Source: Prochlorococcus_E sp000760215
Lineage (GTDB): Bacteria > Cyanobacteriota > Cyanobacteriia > PCC-6307 > Cyanobiaceae
Reading direction: 5' to 3' (one strand)
DNA: 64,000 nt
NCBI RefSeq assembly: GCF_047303175.1
Contig: NZ_CP138945.1
Shown here: positions 31,281 to 40,001 of the stretch, in pieces
Numbering within the stretch: position 1 is the stretch's first letter
Layout: each line of letters opens with the position of its first letter
Notes under the pieces: generated by a model
The model's input: only the letters and a program-made list of their open reading frames with translations
Databases searched by the model: none
Told to the model about the DNA's origin: nothing
Position numbers and translations under genes: made by a program

Positions 31281-32591
31281 TTGATCAGTCCATACAACAA
31301 TTTATGTGTTCTTGATCCTTCTAGGGAGGGCTATAAGTTCAAAGGAATTGCTAGTGTGACTGAGTTTCTACAAGATAATCAGCTTTCAATAGAAGCCCAA
31401 TCTGCTGAGGTTGATAATTCTCTCTTAAAGATCAGTCAAACTCAGCCAGATGGTAAAGAAGCTTTGCTCTCACTGAGGTGCAGAGTCAGTCATTCGATAG
31501 TTGAAAAAATCAATTTGATCTATGAACAAAAAAACAAATTTCACGAAATCGAGAAAGAAGATATGTGTGTTTATGTTCTTGATGATGCCGGAGAGACTTT
31601 CCTTAGGCTTCCACGTAAAACTGAGCAAGGATCTGTTGAACTTGAAAAACAACCTTTCACATGGGCGACTCTCTCCACTCTTTCAATAAATCCTCTTAGA
31701 CCTTTTGGTGCCGATATTCTTTATAACTTTAACCCTGATCTCTCCAACCTCTCTACATGGACAAAAAGGAAAGTTAATAGCAATTCAGAATTAAGATCTT
31801 ACTTGAGACAAAAGGGTTGCCTGCTCATTAGTGACTGGGCACTACTGGCCGATAGTTCTCCCAGAAGAATTAAAGAAGCATGGGAATTGTATTGCTCAGG
31901 GGACTCATTTTTGGGAGTTAATGATGTACAAAAACTCCATCAGTCTTACCTAATTAATTACAAACAAGCAAAAGCACATCATCGAAAAGTCAAAGGAAGA
32001 CAAGACAGATGGGAACCTGATAAAGACTTCCTATCTTCTCTAGAGCCCACTCAAAATAATGATGAGCAACTAACTGCAATGGCTACTGCTATTCGTCGAT
32101 ATATGGGGGGAGCAGACATAAGGAGAAACAGGGCTGAATTAAATGAAGAAATTTTGGATGATTCTCAATCTGCCGATGTCTCATTACCAAGTAAGGATCT
32201 GATTCAACAGATTCAGCATTCGCTCCAACAATTTGGTCTTCCCATTATCAAAAGGGCAATCGATGCCGATCGTTCAAAATGGCAGAAAGATGCAAGCAGA
32301 CAATTGGCCTGGGAACTATATAGTCAAGGAATGGGGCAAAGAGAAATTGCAACGCGCTGCGATCACAAACAAGGATGGGTCAGTAAGCTATTGGAAGAAA
32401 AAACTCTCTCTGAATCAATTGCTCAAGAAGCCTCTTTATCACTTGTCAGGCGTTCTGGATTTCAAGAAATCCGAAAAGATCCCCAAGGCCTTGATCGCAT
32501 GATTGATCAATTAAGGAATCACTTGGTTTCTTCAGAACAAGAGGGTGATATATCACCCCTTAGGAAAATGGTTAAATCAGCTTTGAATTAA
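31281..32591 (+). CDS. Cyanobacterial sigma-70-like / HTH regulator
   Basis: The 436-residue product has a middle segment (LRSYLRQKGCLLISDWALLA, then SSPRRIKEAWE) that matches the LRxxLRQ...DWALLRKxSxxRLxE segment I know from cyanobacterial sigma-70-like proteins found beside DUF1822 genes. The C-terminus has a region-4-like helix-turn-helix (AWELYSQGMGQREIATRCDH, then WVSKLLEEK). A TTG at 31281 is used as start. It overlaps the next gene at TAATG, so the two are coupled. It is a good candidate to recognise the element's common promoter. Assignment is by motif memory, without alignment. Confidence 0.62.
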   Translation: MISPYNNLCVLDPSREGYKFKGIASVTEFLQDNQLSIEAQSAEVDNSLLKISQTQPDGKEALLSLRCRVSHSIVEKINLIYEQKNKFHEIEKEDMCVYVLDDAGETFLRLPRKTEQGSVELEKQPFTWATLSTLSINPLRPFGADILYNFNPDLSNLSTWTKRKVNSNSELRSYLRQKGCLLISDWALLADSSPRRIKEAWELYCSGDSFLGVNDVQKLHQSYLINYKQAKAHHRKVKGRQDRWEPDKDFLSSLEPTQNNDEQLTAMATAIRRYMGGADIRRNRAELNEEILDDSQSADVSLPSKDLIQQIQHSLQQFGLPIIKRAIDADRSKWQKDASRQLAWELYSQGMGQREIATRCDHKQGWVSKLLEEKTLSESIAQEASLSLVRRSGFQEIRKDPQGLDRMIDQLRNHLVSSEQEGDISPLRKMVKSALN

Positions 32592-33808
32592 TGCCTGAAA
32601 ACCTTCCTACTCCTGAACCCCTTGAAGCGTTTACGATCCCAGAAGGATCAATCTTGTTAGATACTAACGATCTTATTGATCCAAGAAGTTTTGCAATAGC
32701 TGGTCTTAAAAAGCTTCTAATAGAGCGAGAAATAGACTTAGCTCTTGGGCCAGAACTCGATCTAGATAATCCCAACAGACTTATCAGTTTAAATCGCTTC
32801 GCAGTGCAAATAGTTACTGCTGGAATTAATGCAGATGAAATAACAATTCCGATGAATCATTGGTATCGCAATGGAGCTGCACCTCAACTTCTCTTGGCTT
32901 GTCACGTCGATGATGAAAATAATTTAGTCTGGTTTTCTGGGGTCTTAACAGGGCCTGAGTTTAAAAAAGCCATATCTAATCAAATTGGACGTAAGAACGA
33001 AATCACAATTTCGACAAATGAATTTCAAGGAGGTATTGATCGCCTCTTGAGATTTGTACGAATCCTCGAAACAGACGCCATCCCAAGAATGGCTCTCAAC
33101 GAACAAGCTCAAACCCAATCATTCTTACAACCAATTAAAAAGACACTTCAATCTGGATTATCAGTTGCTGTTTTTGTAGCAGGTGCAGTCATCTTTGGAC
33201 CAGCAATTTTCAGACCAAGATTGATCGGAAATATAGCGATGCTCTCTGGAGATCCAATAGAAATGTCTGCCTATAAGACGCGAAGTTCTTATTCAGGTGA
33301 TCCAATAGAAATATGTCTACTAACACCAAATGTCATAACCACTAGCGTAAAACCTGTCGCCAAAATTTCTATTGACCGACCCATTGTTTTCCCCTTAGAA
33401 CCACTCAATGAAATCAAGGTTTATAGAAATGGAGAGTTGCTTTGGAGAAAAGGAAGAACCTCAACAATCAACTTGATTGGTCCAATTCCATGGCCTAATG
33501 AGATCACACCAATTAAAGCGAATGAAAAACTTCTTTTAAGCATTACTAAAAAAGGTAGTTCCCTAGGAGAAGAAGCAACGATTACTTTACAAGCAAACTC
33601 TCAAGAGTCATTTCAAAAGCTTACTGATTTAGAGAACTCTCTTGGAAATAAGAAATCCAAGTGGATTAGCACTATTAATCAACAACTGAAAAATGATCGA
33701 AACCTTGCTTTGACATTACTATTTTCAGAGAAGGCTCCTAAATCCAAAGCCTTAAATCAAGCAAGATCAATTGTCTTAAGCAAAGAAGGTTGCACAAGGA
33801 CTAAATAG
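32591..33808 (+). CDS. DUF1822-like partner of the sigma-like protein
   Basis: The 405-residue product has an N-terminal segment with NRLISLNRFAVQIVTAGINA and LLLACHVDDENNLVWFSGVL, which recalls DUF1822 proteins. A hydrophobic segment lies at about 195-215, and the C-terminal third is beta-rich (NEIKVYRNGELLWRKGR). The hydrophobic segment suggests a membrane-anchored regulator, for example an anti-sigma-type partner. The ATG overlaps the stop of the sigma-like gene. Confidence 0.55.
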   Translation: MPENLPTPEPLEAFTIPEGSILLDTNDLIDPRSFAIAGLKKLLIEREIDLALGPELDLDNPNRLISLNRFAVQIVTAGINADEITIPMNHWYRNGAAPQLLLACHVDDENNLVWFSGVLTGPEFKKAISNQIGRKNEITISTNEFQGGIDRLLRFVRILETDAIPRMALNEQAQTQSFLQPIKKTLQSGLSVAVFVAGAVIFGPAIFRPRLIGNIAMLSGDPIEMSAYKTRSSYSGDPIEICLLTPNVITTSVKPVAKISIDRPIVFPLEPLNEIKVYRNGELLWRKGRTSTINLIGPIPWPNEITPIKANEKLLLSITKKGSSLGEEATITLQANSQESFQKLTDLENSLGNKKSKWISTINQQLKNDRNLALTLLFSEKAPKSKALNQARSIVLSKEGCTRTK

Positions 33809-33905
33809 TGAAAATGATTAGAGTTATATCTTTAACTAAACTCGTATGAACTAATTAGAATCACCTGCCTTGAATTAGCAGTATTTACTGTTTATAAACA
33901 ATGTT

Positions 33906-33957
33906 CGGTCTTCGATTTGATTTATATGTCTTATTTGTGGTAGATATAGAAGTTCGA
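33906..33957 (+). promoter_or_regulatory. Conserved upstream sequence of the histone-like genes, copy 1
   Basis: GGTCTTCGATTTGATTTATA and the following CTTATTTGTGGTAGATATAG recur almost unchanged upstream of the paralogs at 45564 and 58815. This supports common regulation. Confidence 0.65.
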
Positions 33958-33974
33958 AATTAACCCCCTGCTTA

Positions 33975-34517
33975 ATGTCTCAACTAAAAATCAATATCTC
34001 TCCAAAGGCGGAGGCAATGATTGCGACTCTCCAGAAGGAGATCTTTAACCGTCGTCGTAAGAAGATCACAGCAGTAGGTGTGGTTGAATCTCTTGTCGAA
34101 AGTGGTGCGAAGTCACAATCTGACAAGCGTTACGCCTCTTCTTGGAAGAATCTAATTAAGGATATTGAGAAGGCAGCAAAGCAGACAGAAGTACACGGCA
34201 ATAAGCCAGCAAATGTAACCGCTGAAGAGTGGGCAATGCTTGTAGCACATCGCACTCGCAAAGGATCTACTACTAAGAAAGCTGCTGCTAAGAAGCCAGC
34301 TGCTAAGAAAGCAACTGTTAAAAAAGCTGCTGCTGCTAAGAAGCCAGCTGCTAAGAAAGCAACTGTTAAAAAAGCTGCTGCTGCTAAGAAGCCAGCTGCT
34401 AAAAAAGCTGTTGCTAAGAAGCCAGTAGCTAAGAAAGCTGCACCAGCAACAACAGCACCGAGAAAAGCTAGACGTGCTAAGAGAGCACCTGCTAAGCCAG
34501 CTGCAAAACTTGCATAA
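33975..34517 (+). CDS. Histone-H1-like DNA-binding protein, paralog 1
   Basis: The 180-residue product has a conserved N-domain of about 100 residues (MSQLKINISPKAEAMIATLQ, then NRRRKKITAVGVVESLVESG, then a Trp-containing helix) and a C-terminal tail of AAKKP/KKAA repeats ending in RKARRAKRAP. The tail resembles eukaryotic H1 and bacterial Hc1/AlgP-type tails, so it probably coats or bridges DNA. The tail DNA has a 45-bp tandem repeat. This copy lies inside the element next to the recombinase gene; two more copies lie outside. Confidence 0.72.
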   Translation: MSQLKINISPKAEAMIATLQKEIFNRRRKKITAVGVVESLVESGAKSQSDKRYASSWKNLIKDIEKAAKQTEVHGNKPANVTAEEWAMLVAHRTRKGSTTKKAAAKKPAAKKATVKKAAAAKKPAAKKATVKKAAAAKKPAAKKAVAKKPVAKKAAPATTAPRKARRAKRAPAKPAAKLA

Positions 34518-34542
34518 GGCAGTCTTCTAAAACTGATTTATT

Positions 34543-34570
34543 AAGTCGCTCTTAATGGGCGGCTTTTTTA
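34543..34570 (+). terminator. Terminator after the histone-like gene
   Basis: AAGTCGC pairs with GCGGCTT (one G-T pair) around a 9-nt loop, followed by TTTTT. It lies between convergent genes and overlaps the last codon of the recombinase gene. Confidence 0.75.
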
Positions 34571-35794
34571 TTTGCTATTTACTCTTTCAAACTCAGCTGT
34601 TGTTCCACTCTTAGATGCCCAAGGGTATTCTCTGCAATGAGTTTCATAACTATGTCCCATAGCGGTTGCCATCGAACCACCGTTTATATCAAGTTCATGT
34701 CCACGAACGCTATAACTGTGGCGAAAGCTGTAGGAACCTGCTCTTTCATTTCTCTTTTCAACTTTCTTAATTAGTTTCTGCCAACCTTTACGTCGTCTGA
34801 GGTATTTGACACAAGCTTCTCCTACTCCGTTTTTGCTTTGAAGAGGAGGAAGCCAAAAACCTTTAGTGGCAAACAATGCAACTAAATTCCAATCTTGCTT
34901 AACTCCTTTTTTATTTATTGGATACAGCGGATATAACCGTCGAGGTTGGGTCATTCCTCCGCCTGCTCTTTTTTGATAGGAACACCATAAATATTCTTCC
35001 TTTGTTTTTTTATCAACTCTCTTCTCTAAATGTTTTAGTTCTTCAGGTCTTAATCCAAAAGCTGCCAGCAATTTAATTGCTCTTGCCCAATTCAAAGCAG
35101 CAGGTTTATCTCGAAGTAATCCATCGAAGTTCTCAAGGGAATCAATAAGATCAATTATTTCTTGGTCTGTAACAGGGTGAACCTTTTGGCTTCTGGATGT
35201 AGCTGTTTTTCTTCCAATGTGATAACTGAGATCAGTTGGAGGAGTCAAATATTCAGGGAACCTCTGGACATTCACACAATATTTAAGGAATGCAGCAAGA
35301 TTTCTAGCTCTTTGTTGTCTTGTCCTACTTCCAATTTCCCAATCTTCAGTGGTCTTGTTGATTAGTTCAGCTGGATTCTTAGGAGAATTTCTTCCAGTCA
35401 TTAATGCAATTGCATCTTTGATGACAGGTTCATGTTCTTTTTTCCAAGTTGATTCTTTTATTCCAGTTCCACGGGTGAGCTTCTCAACCTTGTATTCCTT
35501 TAATGCTTTATCCCAATCTCGATCTTCATCTGGTTTTGGAGCTTTATCATCAGCAATATCCACTGCTAAGGAAAACTCAATACCTTCAAGCATGAGTTTG
35601 TAAATATTTCTTATTCGGATATAAGCGTCATCAGCTTCATGCTCATTCCATTTGAAGGGTAAAACTCTTGAGGAGGGATTTTGATTTGGTGGTCTGTATC
35701 TGACTAAAACATTTCCTTTTCTAGGTACCACGTTTAAGTGTGTTTTTAGACCTAGCTTCTTAATTCGACGTCTAAATTCTTCTTCCCAAACCAT
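34568..35794 (-). CDS. Tyrosine recombinase (integrase) of the tycheposon-like element
   Basis: From ATG 35794 (MVWEEEFRRRIKKLGLKTHL) the product has 408 residues. An N-terminal arm/core-binding region (to about 190) is followed by the catalytic domain: Arg in AAFGLRPEELKHL (box I), the FRHSYSVRGHEL segment (box II), MGHSYETH and the nucleophile Tyr in CREYPW near the end. The 27 residues upstream of this Met are translated arm-site repeats and are not used. It lies 215 bp from attR in reading direction toward the element centre. It should recombine at the tRNA-Pro repeat. Confidence 0.9.
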   Translation of the reverse strand: MVWEEEFRRRIKKLGLKTHLNVVPRKGNVLVRYRPPNQNPSSRVLPFKWNEHEADDAYIRIRNIYKLMLEGIEFSLAVDIADDKAPKPDEDRDWDKALKEYKVEKLTRGTGIKESTWKKEHEPVIKDAIALMTGRNSPKNPAELINKTTEDWEIGSRTRQQRARNLAAFLKYCVNVQRFPEYLTPPTDLSYHIGRKTATSRSQKVHPVTDQEIIDLIDSLENFDGLLRDKPAALNWARAIKLLAAFGLRPEELKHLEKRVDKKTKEEYLWCSYQKRAGGGMTQPRRLYPLYPINKKGVKQDWNLVALFATKGFWLPPLQSKNGVGEACVKYLRRRKGWQKLIKKVEKRNERAGSYSFRHSYSVRGHELDINGGSMATAMGHSYETHCREYPWASKSGTTAEFERVNSK

Positions 35795-35857
35795 CTTGCG
35801 GGTGCCAAAGATTAATAAAAATATTCTGGCACACTCTTGGCACCTGACAACTGACGA

Positions 35858-35879
35858 GTGCCAAAAAGGTGCCAAAATA
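35858..35879 (+). repeat. Right arm-type repeats of the large element
   Basis: GTGCCAAAAAG is followed by GTGCCAAAATA, matching the doublet at 13191-13212. Inverted single copies (TTGGCACC at 35837-35844, GGTGCCAAAG at 35811-35820) sit closer to the recombinase start, so recombinase binding could also regulate its own gene. Confidence 0.72.
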
Positions 35880-36008
35880 CATTAATTGAGTGGTCACACG
35901 TGTGGACATCTTGAGACAGGCAGAACAATTGATAAGACAAGATTCTTTGAAACACTCTAGAATGACTGGGGTAAGCCGAATCTCGTCCTATCTCAATACA
36001 TGAGAGAA

Positions 36009-36059
36009 GGTGCTTTGGGAGCACTAGGTCGCAGGTTCGAATCCTGTCGCCCCGACTAG
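36009..36059 (+). repeat. attR: 51-bp tRNA-Pro 3' half
   Basis: GGTGCTTTGGGAGCACTAGG to CCCCGACTAG is identical to the tRNA-Pro 3' half. Identity ends at TAG, where the left copies continue with GATCTCAAGG, so the original chromosome or an older element resumes here. Confidence 0.93.
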
Positions 36060-36128
36060 TAAAAATCTTTTATTTGCAATAGATTTGGCTATGCTGTGGC
36101 TGAGTCTAATTTTTGTTGGCCCATTTGA

Positions 36129-36150
36129 GCCAACAAATCGCCAACAAATG
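36129..36150 (+). repeat. Pair of 11-bp direct repeats beyond attR
   Basis: GCCAACAAATC is followed by GCCAACAAATG, with an inverted copy TTGTTGGC 20 bp earlier. The placement, 70 bp past the last att copy, mirrors the other elements and suggests the end of a third, older element that brought the restriction genes. Confidence 0.5.
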
Positions 36151-36211
36151 CTTGAATCCGTTGCTATAGCAGAAGTGCTTGGAGCACTGGGTCTTGGACG
36201 GTTTTATAAGT

Positions 36212-36571
36212 ATGGCTAGAGCAACAAAAGCTGAATTAGAACTGCGCATTGGAGAAGCCGCTTCCATGCTTGCTCAAGGTGATGGAGCGACTGTTGTTAC
36301 GGCCCATGTGGCCGACACTTATCGCTTGAGCCGTAGACAAGCTCGAAGAATTACAGCTGCTGCCTATGAATTACTTGTTCAGGATCTTGAAGATGTGGAC
36401 TTAAGCAGACCACAAATGACCGCTCAATTAGTTGCCAACCTGCAAAGTGCTATTCAAAAAAGTCTTGTTCTAGGTCGAACATCAGCTGTCGCTACTAATG
36501 CACGAGCATTAATGAAGCTCTGCGGTCTTGCTGCTGATAATTCTTCTAGGCAACGTTCAAGAAAGCATTAA
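36212..36571 (+). CDS. Hypothetical protein with helix-turn-helix-like segment
   Basis: From ATG 36212 the 119-residue product starts MARATKAELELRIGEAASML and contains VADTYRLSRRQARRITAAAY, which looks like a helix-turn-helix. The rest is helical and acidic/basic mixed. It may be a small DNA-binding protein of the restriction locus or of a former element. Its stop is 8 bp from the convergent hsdR stop. Confidence 0.6.
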   Translation: MARATKAELELRIGEAASMLAQGDGATVVTAHVADTYRLSRRQARRITAAAYELLVQDLEDVDLSRPQMTAQLVANLQSAIQKSLVLGRTSAVATNARALMKLCGLAADNSSRQRSRKH

Positions 36572-36578
36572 TCAGCAA

Positions 36579-39500
36579 TTATGCGGCTAATGGTCCTTCT
36601 GCTCTTTTTCTTACAAACTCAATAAGGCTGCAAATTTTGTTTAAGTCAGATTCTTTGAAAAGTTCATCAGGTGAAGAAGCGTAGTTCGTGAAAGGTTGCT
36701 CATAAAGTCTCCCTACTTCCATTACCCCATGATGAGTTAAGTAATTGATGATTTCATTAACGAATTGGATTTGATTGGAGGTATAAGTTCCTTCACTTAG
36801 AAACTCTGAAAAGAGTTCTTTTGCTGCACTGCGATCCAGTCCGACAAGATGACGAATAAAAATCCCTAACCCTTCCTCTTCTTCTTTTACCTTGTTGATC
36901 ATTGCTTGAGTTCCGGCGCCTTGTTCAATTAGGAATTTTTCCAGCTCTTCTAAGTCGGTTGAGGTCAGAGCTTGATTTCTTTTTAAACGTTGAATGGTTA
37001 AGTTTTCTTGGTATTGATCCAATAGATTTCTTGCTTTGAGGCGAAATTGATCAAATTCATCTGAAGCTAATAGTCGAGTGCTATCAATTAATTCACCCTG
37101 CCCAATTGTGTCTTCAAAATTGGTGTAAAGAGGCTTTCTTGCTTTCTTCTCAATCAATCCAACAAGTCCCCGTAGCTTTCTTCTTACGTCCTCGATCATC
37201 AAGGCAGTGGCATCTTGCCACCACTCATTGTTTTGCAAGTCTTGAATGAGAGATAACTCTGCGGCAACCATTGGGATACTTTCTTTTTCAGAAAGCAAGC
37301 CAGCAATTTCTTGAACTTGTTGCTGAAGTGTTTGATAAATAGGTTCTTGCCTGAGTTGAGCTATTTGAAGCTTGTAGAGCAAAAGATCAAAACGTTTGGC
37401 ATCGGGATCATCTGCTTCTAATCCAAAAGGAAGGTATGCAATCGTTCCAGACAAAACACTGCGATCAGATTCGTTAATCCCACCCCATGTTTCGGCTTTG
37501 CTAAATCGTTCAACTTGTTCAAGGTGTGGTCTAATCAAAAAATTATCTGGATTACATGAAGCGACCTCTGCTTTTAAGGCACCAGCAATTTGAGCACGAT
37601 GCTGACTGAAGCTTTTTGGAAGTTGAGTTAAGTCATCACTGATTAATCCAGATGATGGATCTTTATGTCCCCCTTTATCGAGAGATTGAAGTAACTCAAG
37701 ACGAATCTTGAATAACTTGGCTGAAATCGTTTCTTGTTTTGAACCAGTCTCGACGCCACCTTGCCCAAGGAAGTATTCAAGGTTTTGGCAATAATCAAAA
37801 ATCCAAAAGAAGCTCTTATCTGATCCAGGACCAAACAAGTCAGGGCAAAGTCTTGTCCCGCGTCCAACCATTTGCCAAAACTTTGTTTTTGATCTCACCA
37901 GCTTGAAGAAAACCAGATTTACGATCTCAGGGACATCAATACCGGTGTCGAGCATATCCACTGAGATTGCTATGTCTAATGATTTTCTTGGATCAGAAAA
38001 ATCCTCAATCATGCTCTGCGCATAGGGCGCGTAATTATCGATAACGCGAGCACACCGACCTTTTAAGTGGGGATAGTTTGCATTGAATCGATCTTCAATA
38101 AAGACCGCATGATCATGGTTCTTAGCAAAGATGATTGTTTTACCAAGGCGATCACTATCCTCTGCTCTTTGACCATTTGTCCAAAGATGTTCTAGAACTT
38201 TGTCGACTGTGTCTTTATTAAATAACCATTTATTGAGTGCACCTGAGTCAACTTGATTTGGTGGTGCTTGTTCTTCTGACCATTCCATTTCATCCCATTC
38301 AGCTTTCTCTTCATCTGAAAGCTCGTCGTAACGAATCCCTTCTCGTACAAAATGCAAAGGAACAGATAGCGCTTTAAAGGGATTTAGAAACTTATCTTCT
38401 ACTGCTTGTGTAAATCCATATTCATCAGTTGGCATACCTATATCAAGATCAAATAATCCATATGTATTTCTATCGATCTCATCTTTTGGAGTTGCAGTTA
38501 ATCCAACAAGAAGACTGTCGAAGTAATCAAAGATCGCAGCATATTTTTGGTAAACACTTCTATGAGCCTCATCAATAACAACGAGATCAAAATGACCAAC
38601 CCCAAAGCGTCTTTGACCTGATTGATCTTCACTATCAATCAAGTTGCTTATTGTTGGATAAGTGCTTAAGAAGACTCGTCCTTCGCCACCTTTATTGGTG
38701 ACGAGATTCACAGGAGCGCAATCTGGTAGATGCTCCTTAAAGGCTTTTTCTGCTTGGTTAACAAGGGCAGTTCGATCGGCTAAGAACAAGACTCTTTTGA
38801 CCCAGTTGCATCGAATTAATAGATCACAGAGACTAATAACAGTTCTTGTTTTTCCTGTCCCTGTCGCCATGACAAGTAGTGCTTTTCGTTTCTTTAATTC
38901 AAAGGATTCAGTTATACATCTAATGGCTCTTTGCTGGTAATCCCTTCCAGTAATGCTTTTGCTGATCTTTGTATCTTTAAGTGGCTTTAGGCTTTCTCTT
39001 CTACGGATCAATAGCTCCAGTTCATCTTTTTTGTAGAAACCTTGAACATCACGACGCGGATAGTTGTGGTCATCCCATATCAAATGTCGATAGCCATTGG
39101 ATAAGAAGATGATTGGTCGTTGACCAAATTGAGTCTCTAAGCAATTTGCATATAACTTTGCTTGCTGTTGTCCGATGATTGGATCTTTGCTTGTCCTTTT
39201 GGCTTCTATTAAAGCAAGTGGCTTTCCATCGTCACCCCAAAGAACATAATCAACAAAGCCAATACCTTCATTGTTTGGCATTCCACTAACTTCTACTTCG
39301 TCAGAGCGACCCTTGCCTAGTTGCCACCCTGCTTCTTCTAAGTAGTGATCGATATAGAGCTTGCGAGTTTCAAATTCAGTGATGTCTTCTTCTGGTTCTT
39401 GCGTCGCTTTATTTGCCTTCTTGATCTCTGCTAGTTCTTTACGTAAACGCTCTAATTCGTCTTGATGAGAAGTGTTTTTAGCTTGTGCTTCTCGCAGTTC

Positions 39501-40001
39501 TTTATCTCTTTGGCTTAATTGATCAGCAAGAGTGGCTATTTGTTGTTTGCTTTGTTCAGGGACTTCATTGCCTTTTGGTAAAAGGTTTTTATCAAACTTA
39601 AGTCCTTTAACAGCTTGAGGGCTTCGCCCATAGGTAAGAGCAAACCAACGAAGAATTTGAAAGAGTTCTGATGCTGCAAGGACCGCATTCCCTTGACTGA
39701 TTGGGTCGTTTCTATGAACTGCCTTATTCCCTAAATCCTTTAAGAGCTTGAATTTTCCTAGCAGCTGTTCCCCAACTAATTCTCTGAAATCAAAGGCATG
39801 AATCAGATTTGATAGTGATGATTCATATGGACGTCTAAGTGTGTTGTCGTGTTCATAAATCCATTCGATGACTAGTTCTGTTGTACGACGAGAGTAGAAA
39901 CATGCTGCTCTTGGGTCTACTAATGTATTTTCATTTACTTTCGAAACTGATTCTTCAAGCCAAAGGAAATCATGTATTAATGGTTTTAGTTGATTATTCA
40001 T
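36579..40001 (-). CDS. hsdR: Type I restriction enzyme, R subunit (ATP-dependent translocase/nuclease)
   Basis: The 1140-residue product translocates and cuts unmodified DNA. An N-terminal DUF4145-like region is followed by a coiled coil (about 150-200), then the PD-(D/E)xK nuclease (YVLWGDDGKPLALIEAKR, about 250-268) and the SF2 helicase with Walker A MATGTGKT, DEAH box VVIDEAHRS, SAT-like GLTATP and QMVGRGTRL motif VI. The C-terminal helical domain binds the MS complex. All catalytic motifs look intact. The start overlaps the hsdS stop by 4 nt. Confidence 0.95.
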   Translation of the reverse strand: MNNQLKPLIHDFLWLEESVSKVNENTLVDPRAACFYSRRTTELVIEWIYEHDNTLRRPYESSLSNLIHAFDFRELVGEQLLGKFKLLKDLGNKAVHRNDPISQGNAVLAASELFQILRWFALTYGRSPQAVKGLKFDKNLLPKGNEVPEQSKQQIATLADQLSQRDKELREAQAKNTSHQDELERLRKELAEIKKANKATQEPEEDITEFETRKLYIDHYLEEAGWQLGKGRSDEVEVSGMPNNEGIGFVDYVLWGDDGKPLALIEAKRTSKDPIIGQQQAKLYANCLETQFGQRPIIFLSNGYRHLIWDDHNYPRRDVQGFYKKDELELLIRRRESLKPLKDTKISKSITGRDYQQRAIRCITESFELKKRKALLVMATGTGKTRTVISLCDLLIRCNWVKRVLFLADRTALVNQAEKAFKEHLPDCAPVNLVTNKGGEGRVFLSTYPTISNLIDSEDQSGQRRFGVGHFDLVVIDEAHRSVYQKYAAIFDYFDSLLVGLTATPKDEIDRNTYGLFDLDIGMPTDEYGFTQAVEDKFLNPFKALSVPLHFVREGIRYDELSDEEKAEWDEMEWSEEQAPPNQVDSGALNKWLFNKDTVDKVLEHLWTNGQRAEDSDRLGKTIIFAKNHDHAVFIEDRFNANYPHLKGRCARVIDNYAPYAQSMIEDFSDPRKSLDIAISVDMLDTGIDVPEIVNLVFFKLVRSKTKFWQMVGRGTRLCPDLFGPGSDKSFFWIFDYCQNLEYFLGQGGVETGSKQETISAKLFKIRLELLQSLDKGGHKDPSSGLISDDLTQLPKSFSQHRAQIAGALKAEVASCNPDNFLIRPHLEQVERFSKAETWGGINESDRSVLSGTIAYLPFGLEADDPDAKRFDLLLYKLQIAQLRQEPIYQTLQQQVQEIAGLLSEKESIPMVAAELSLIQDLQNNEWWQDATALMIEDVRRKLRGLVGLIEKKARKPLYTNFEDTIGQGELIDSTRLLASDEFDQFRLKARNLLDQYQENLTIQRLKRNQALTSTDLEELEKFLIEQGAGTQAMINKVKEEEEGLGIFIRHLVGLDRSAAKELFSEFLSEGTYTSNQIQFVNEIINYLTHHGVMEVGRLYEQPFTNYASSPDELFKESDLNKICSLIEFVRKRAEGPLAA

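Noticed and set aside
33856..33868. GAATCACC copy upstream of the histone-like gene
   Set aside because: It lies 110 nt from the start, outside the spacing of the other copies, and the histone-like genes have their own conserved upstream block.
10742..36059. Prophage
   Set aside because: No capsid, portal, terminase or tail genes are visible; recombinase plus cargo fits an integrative element without virion genes.
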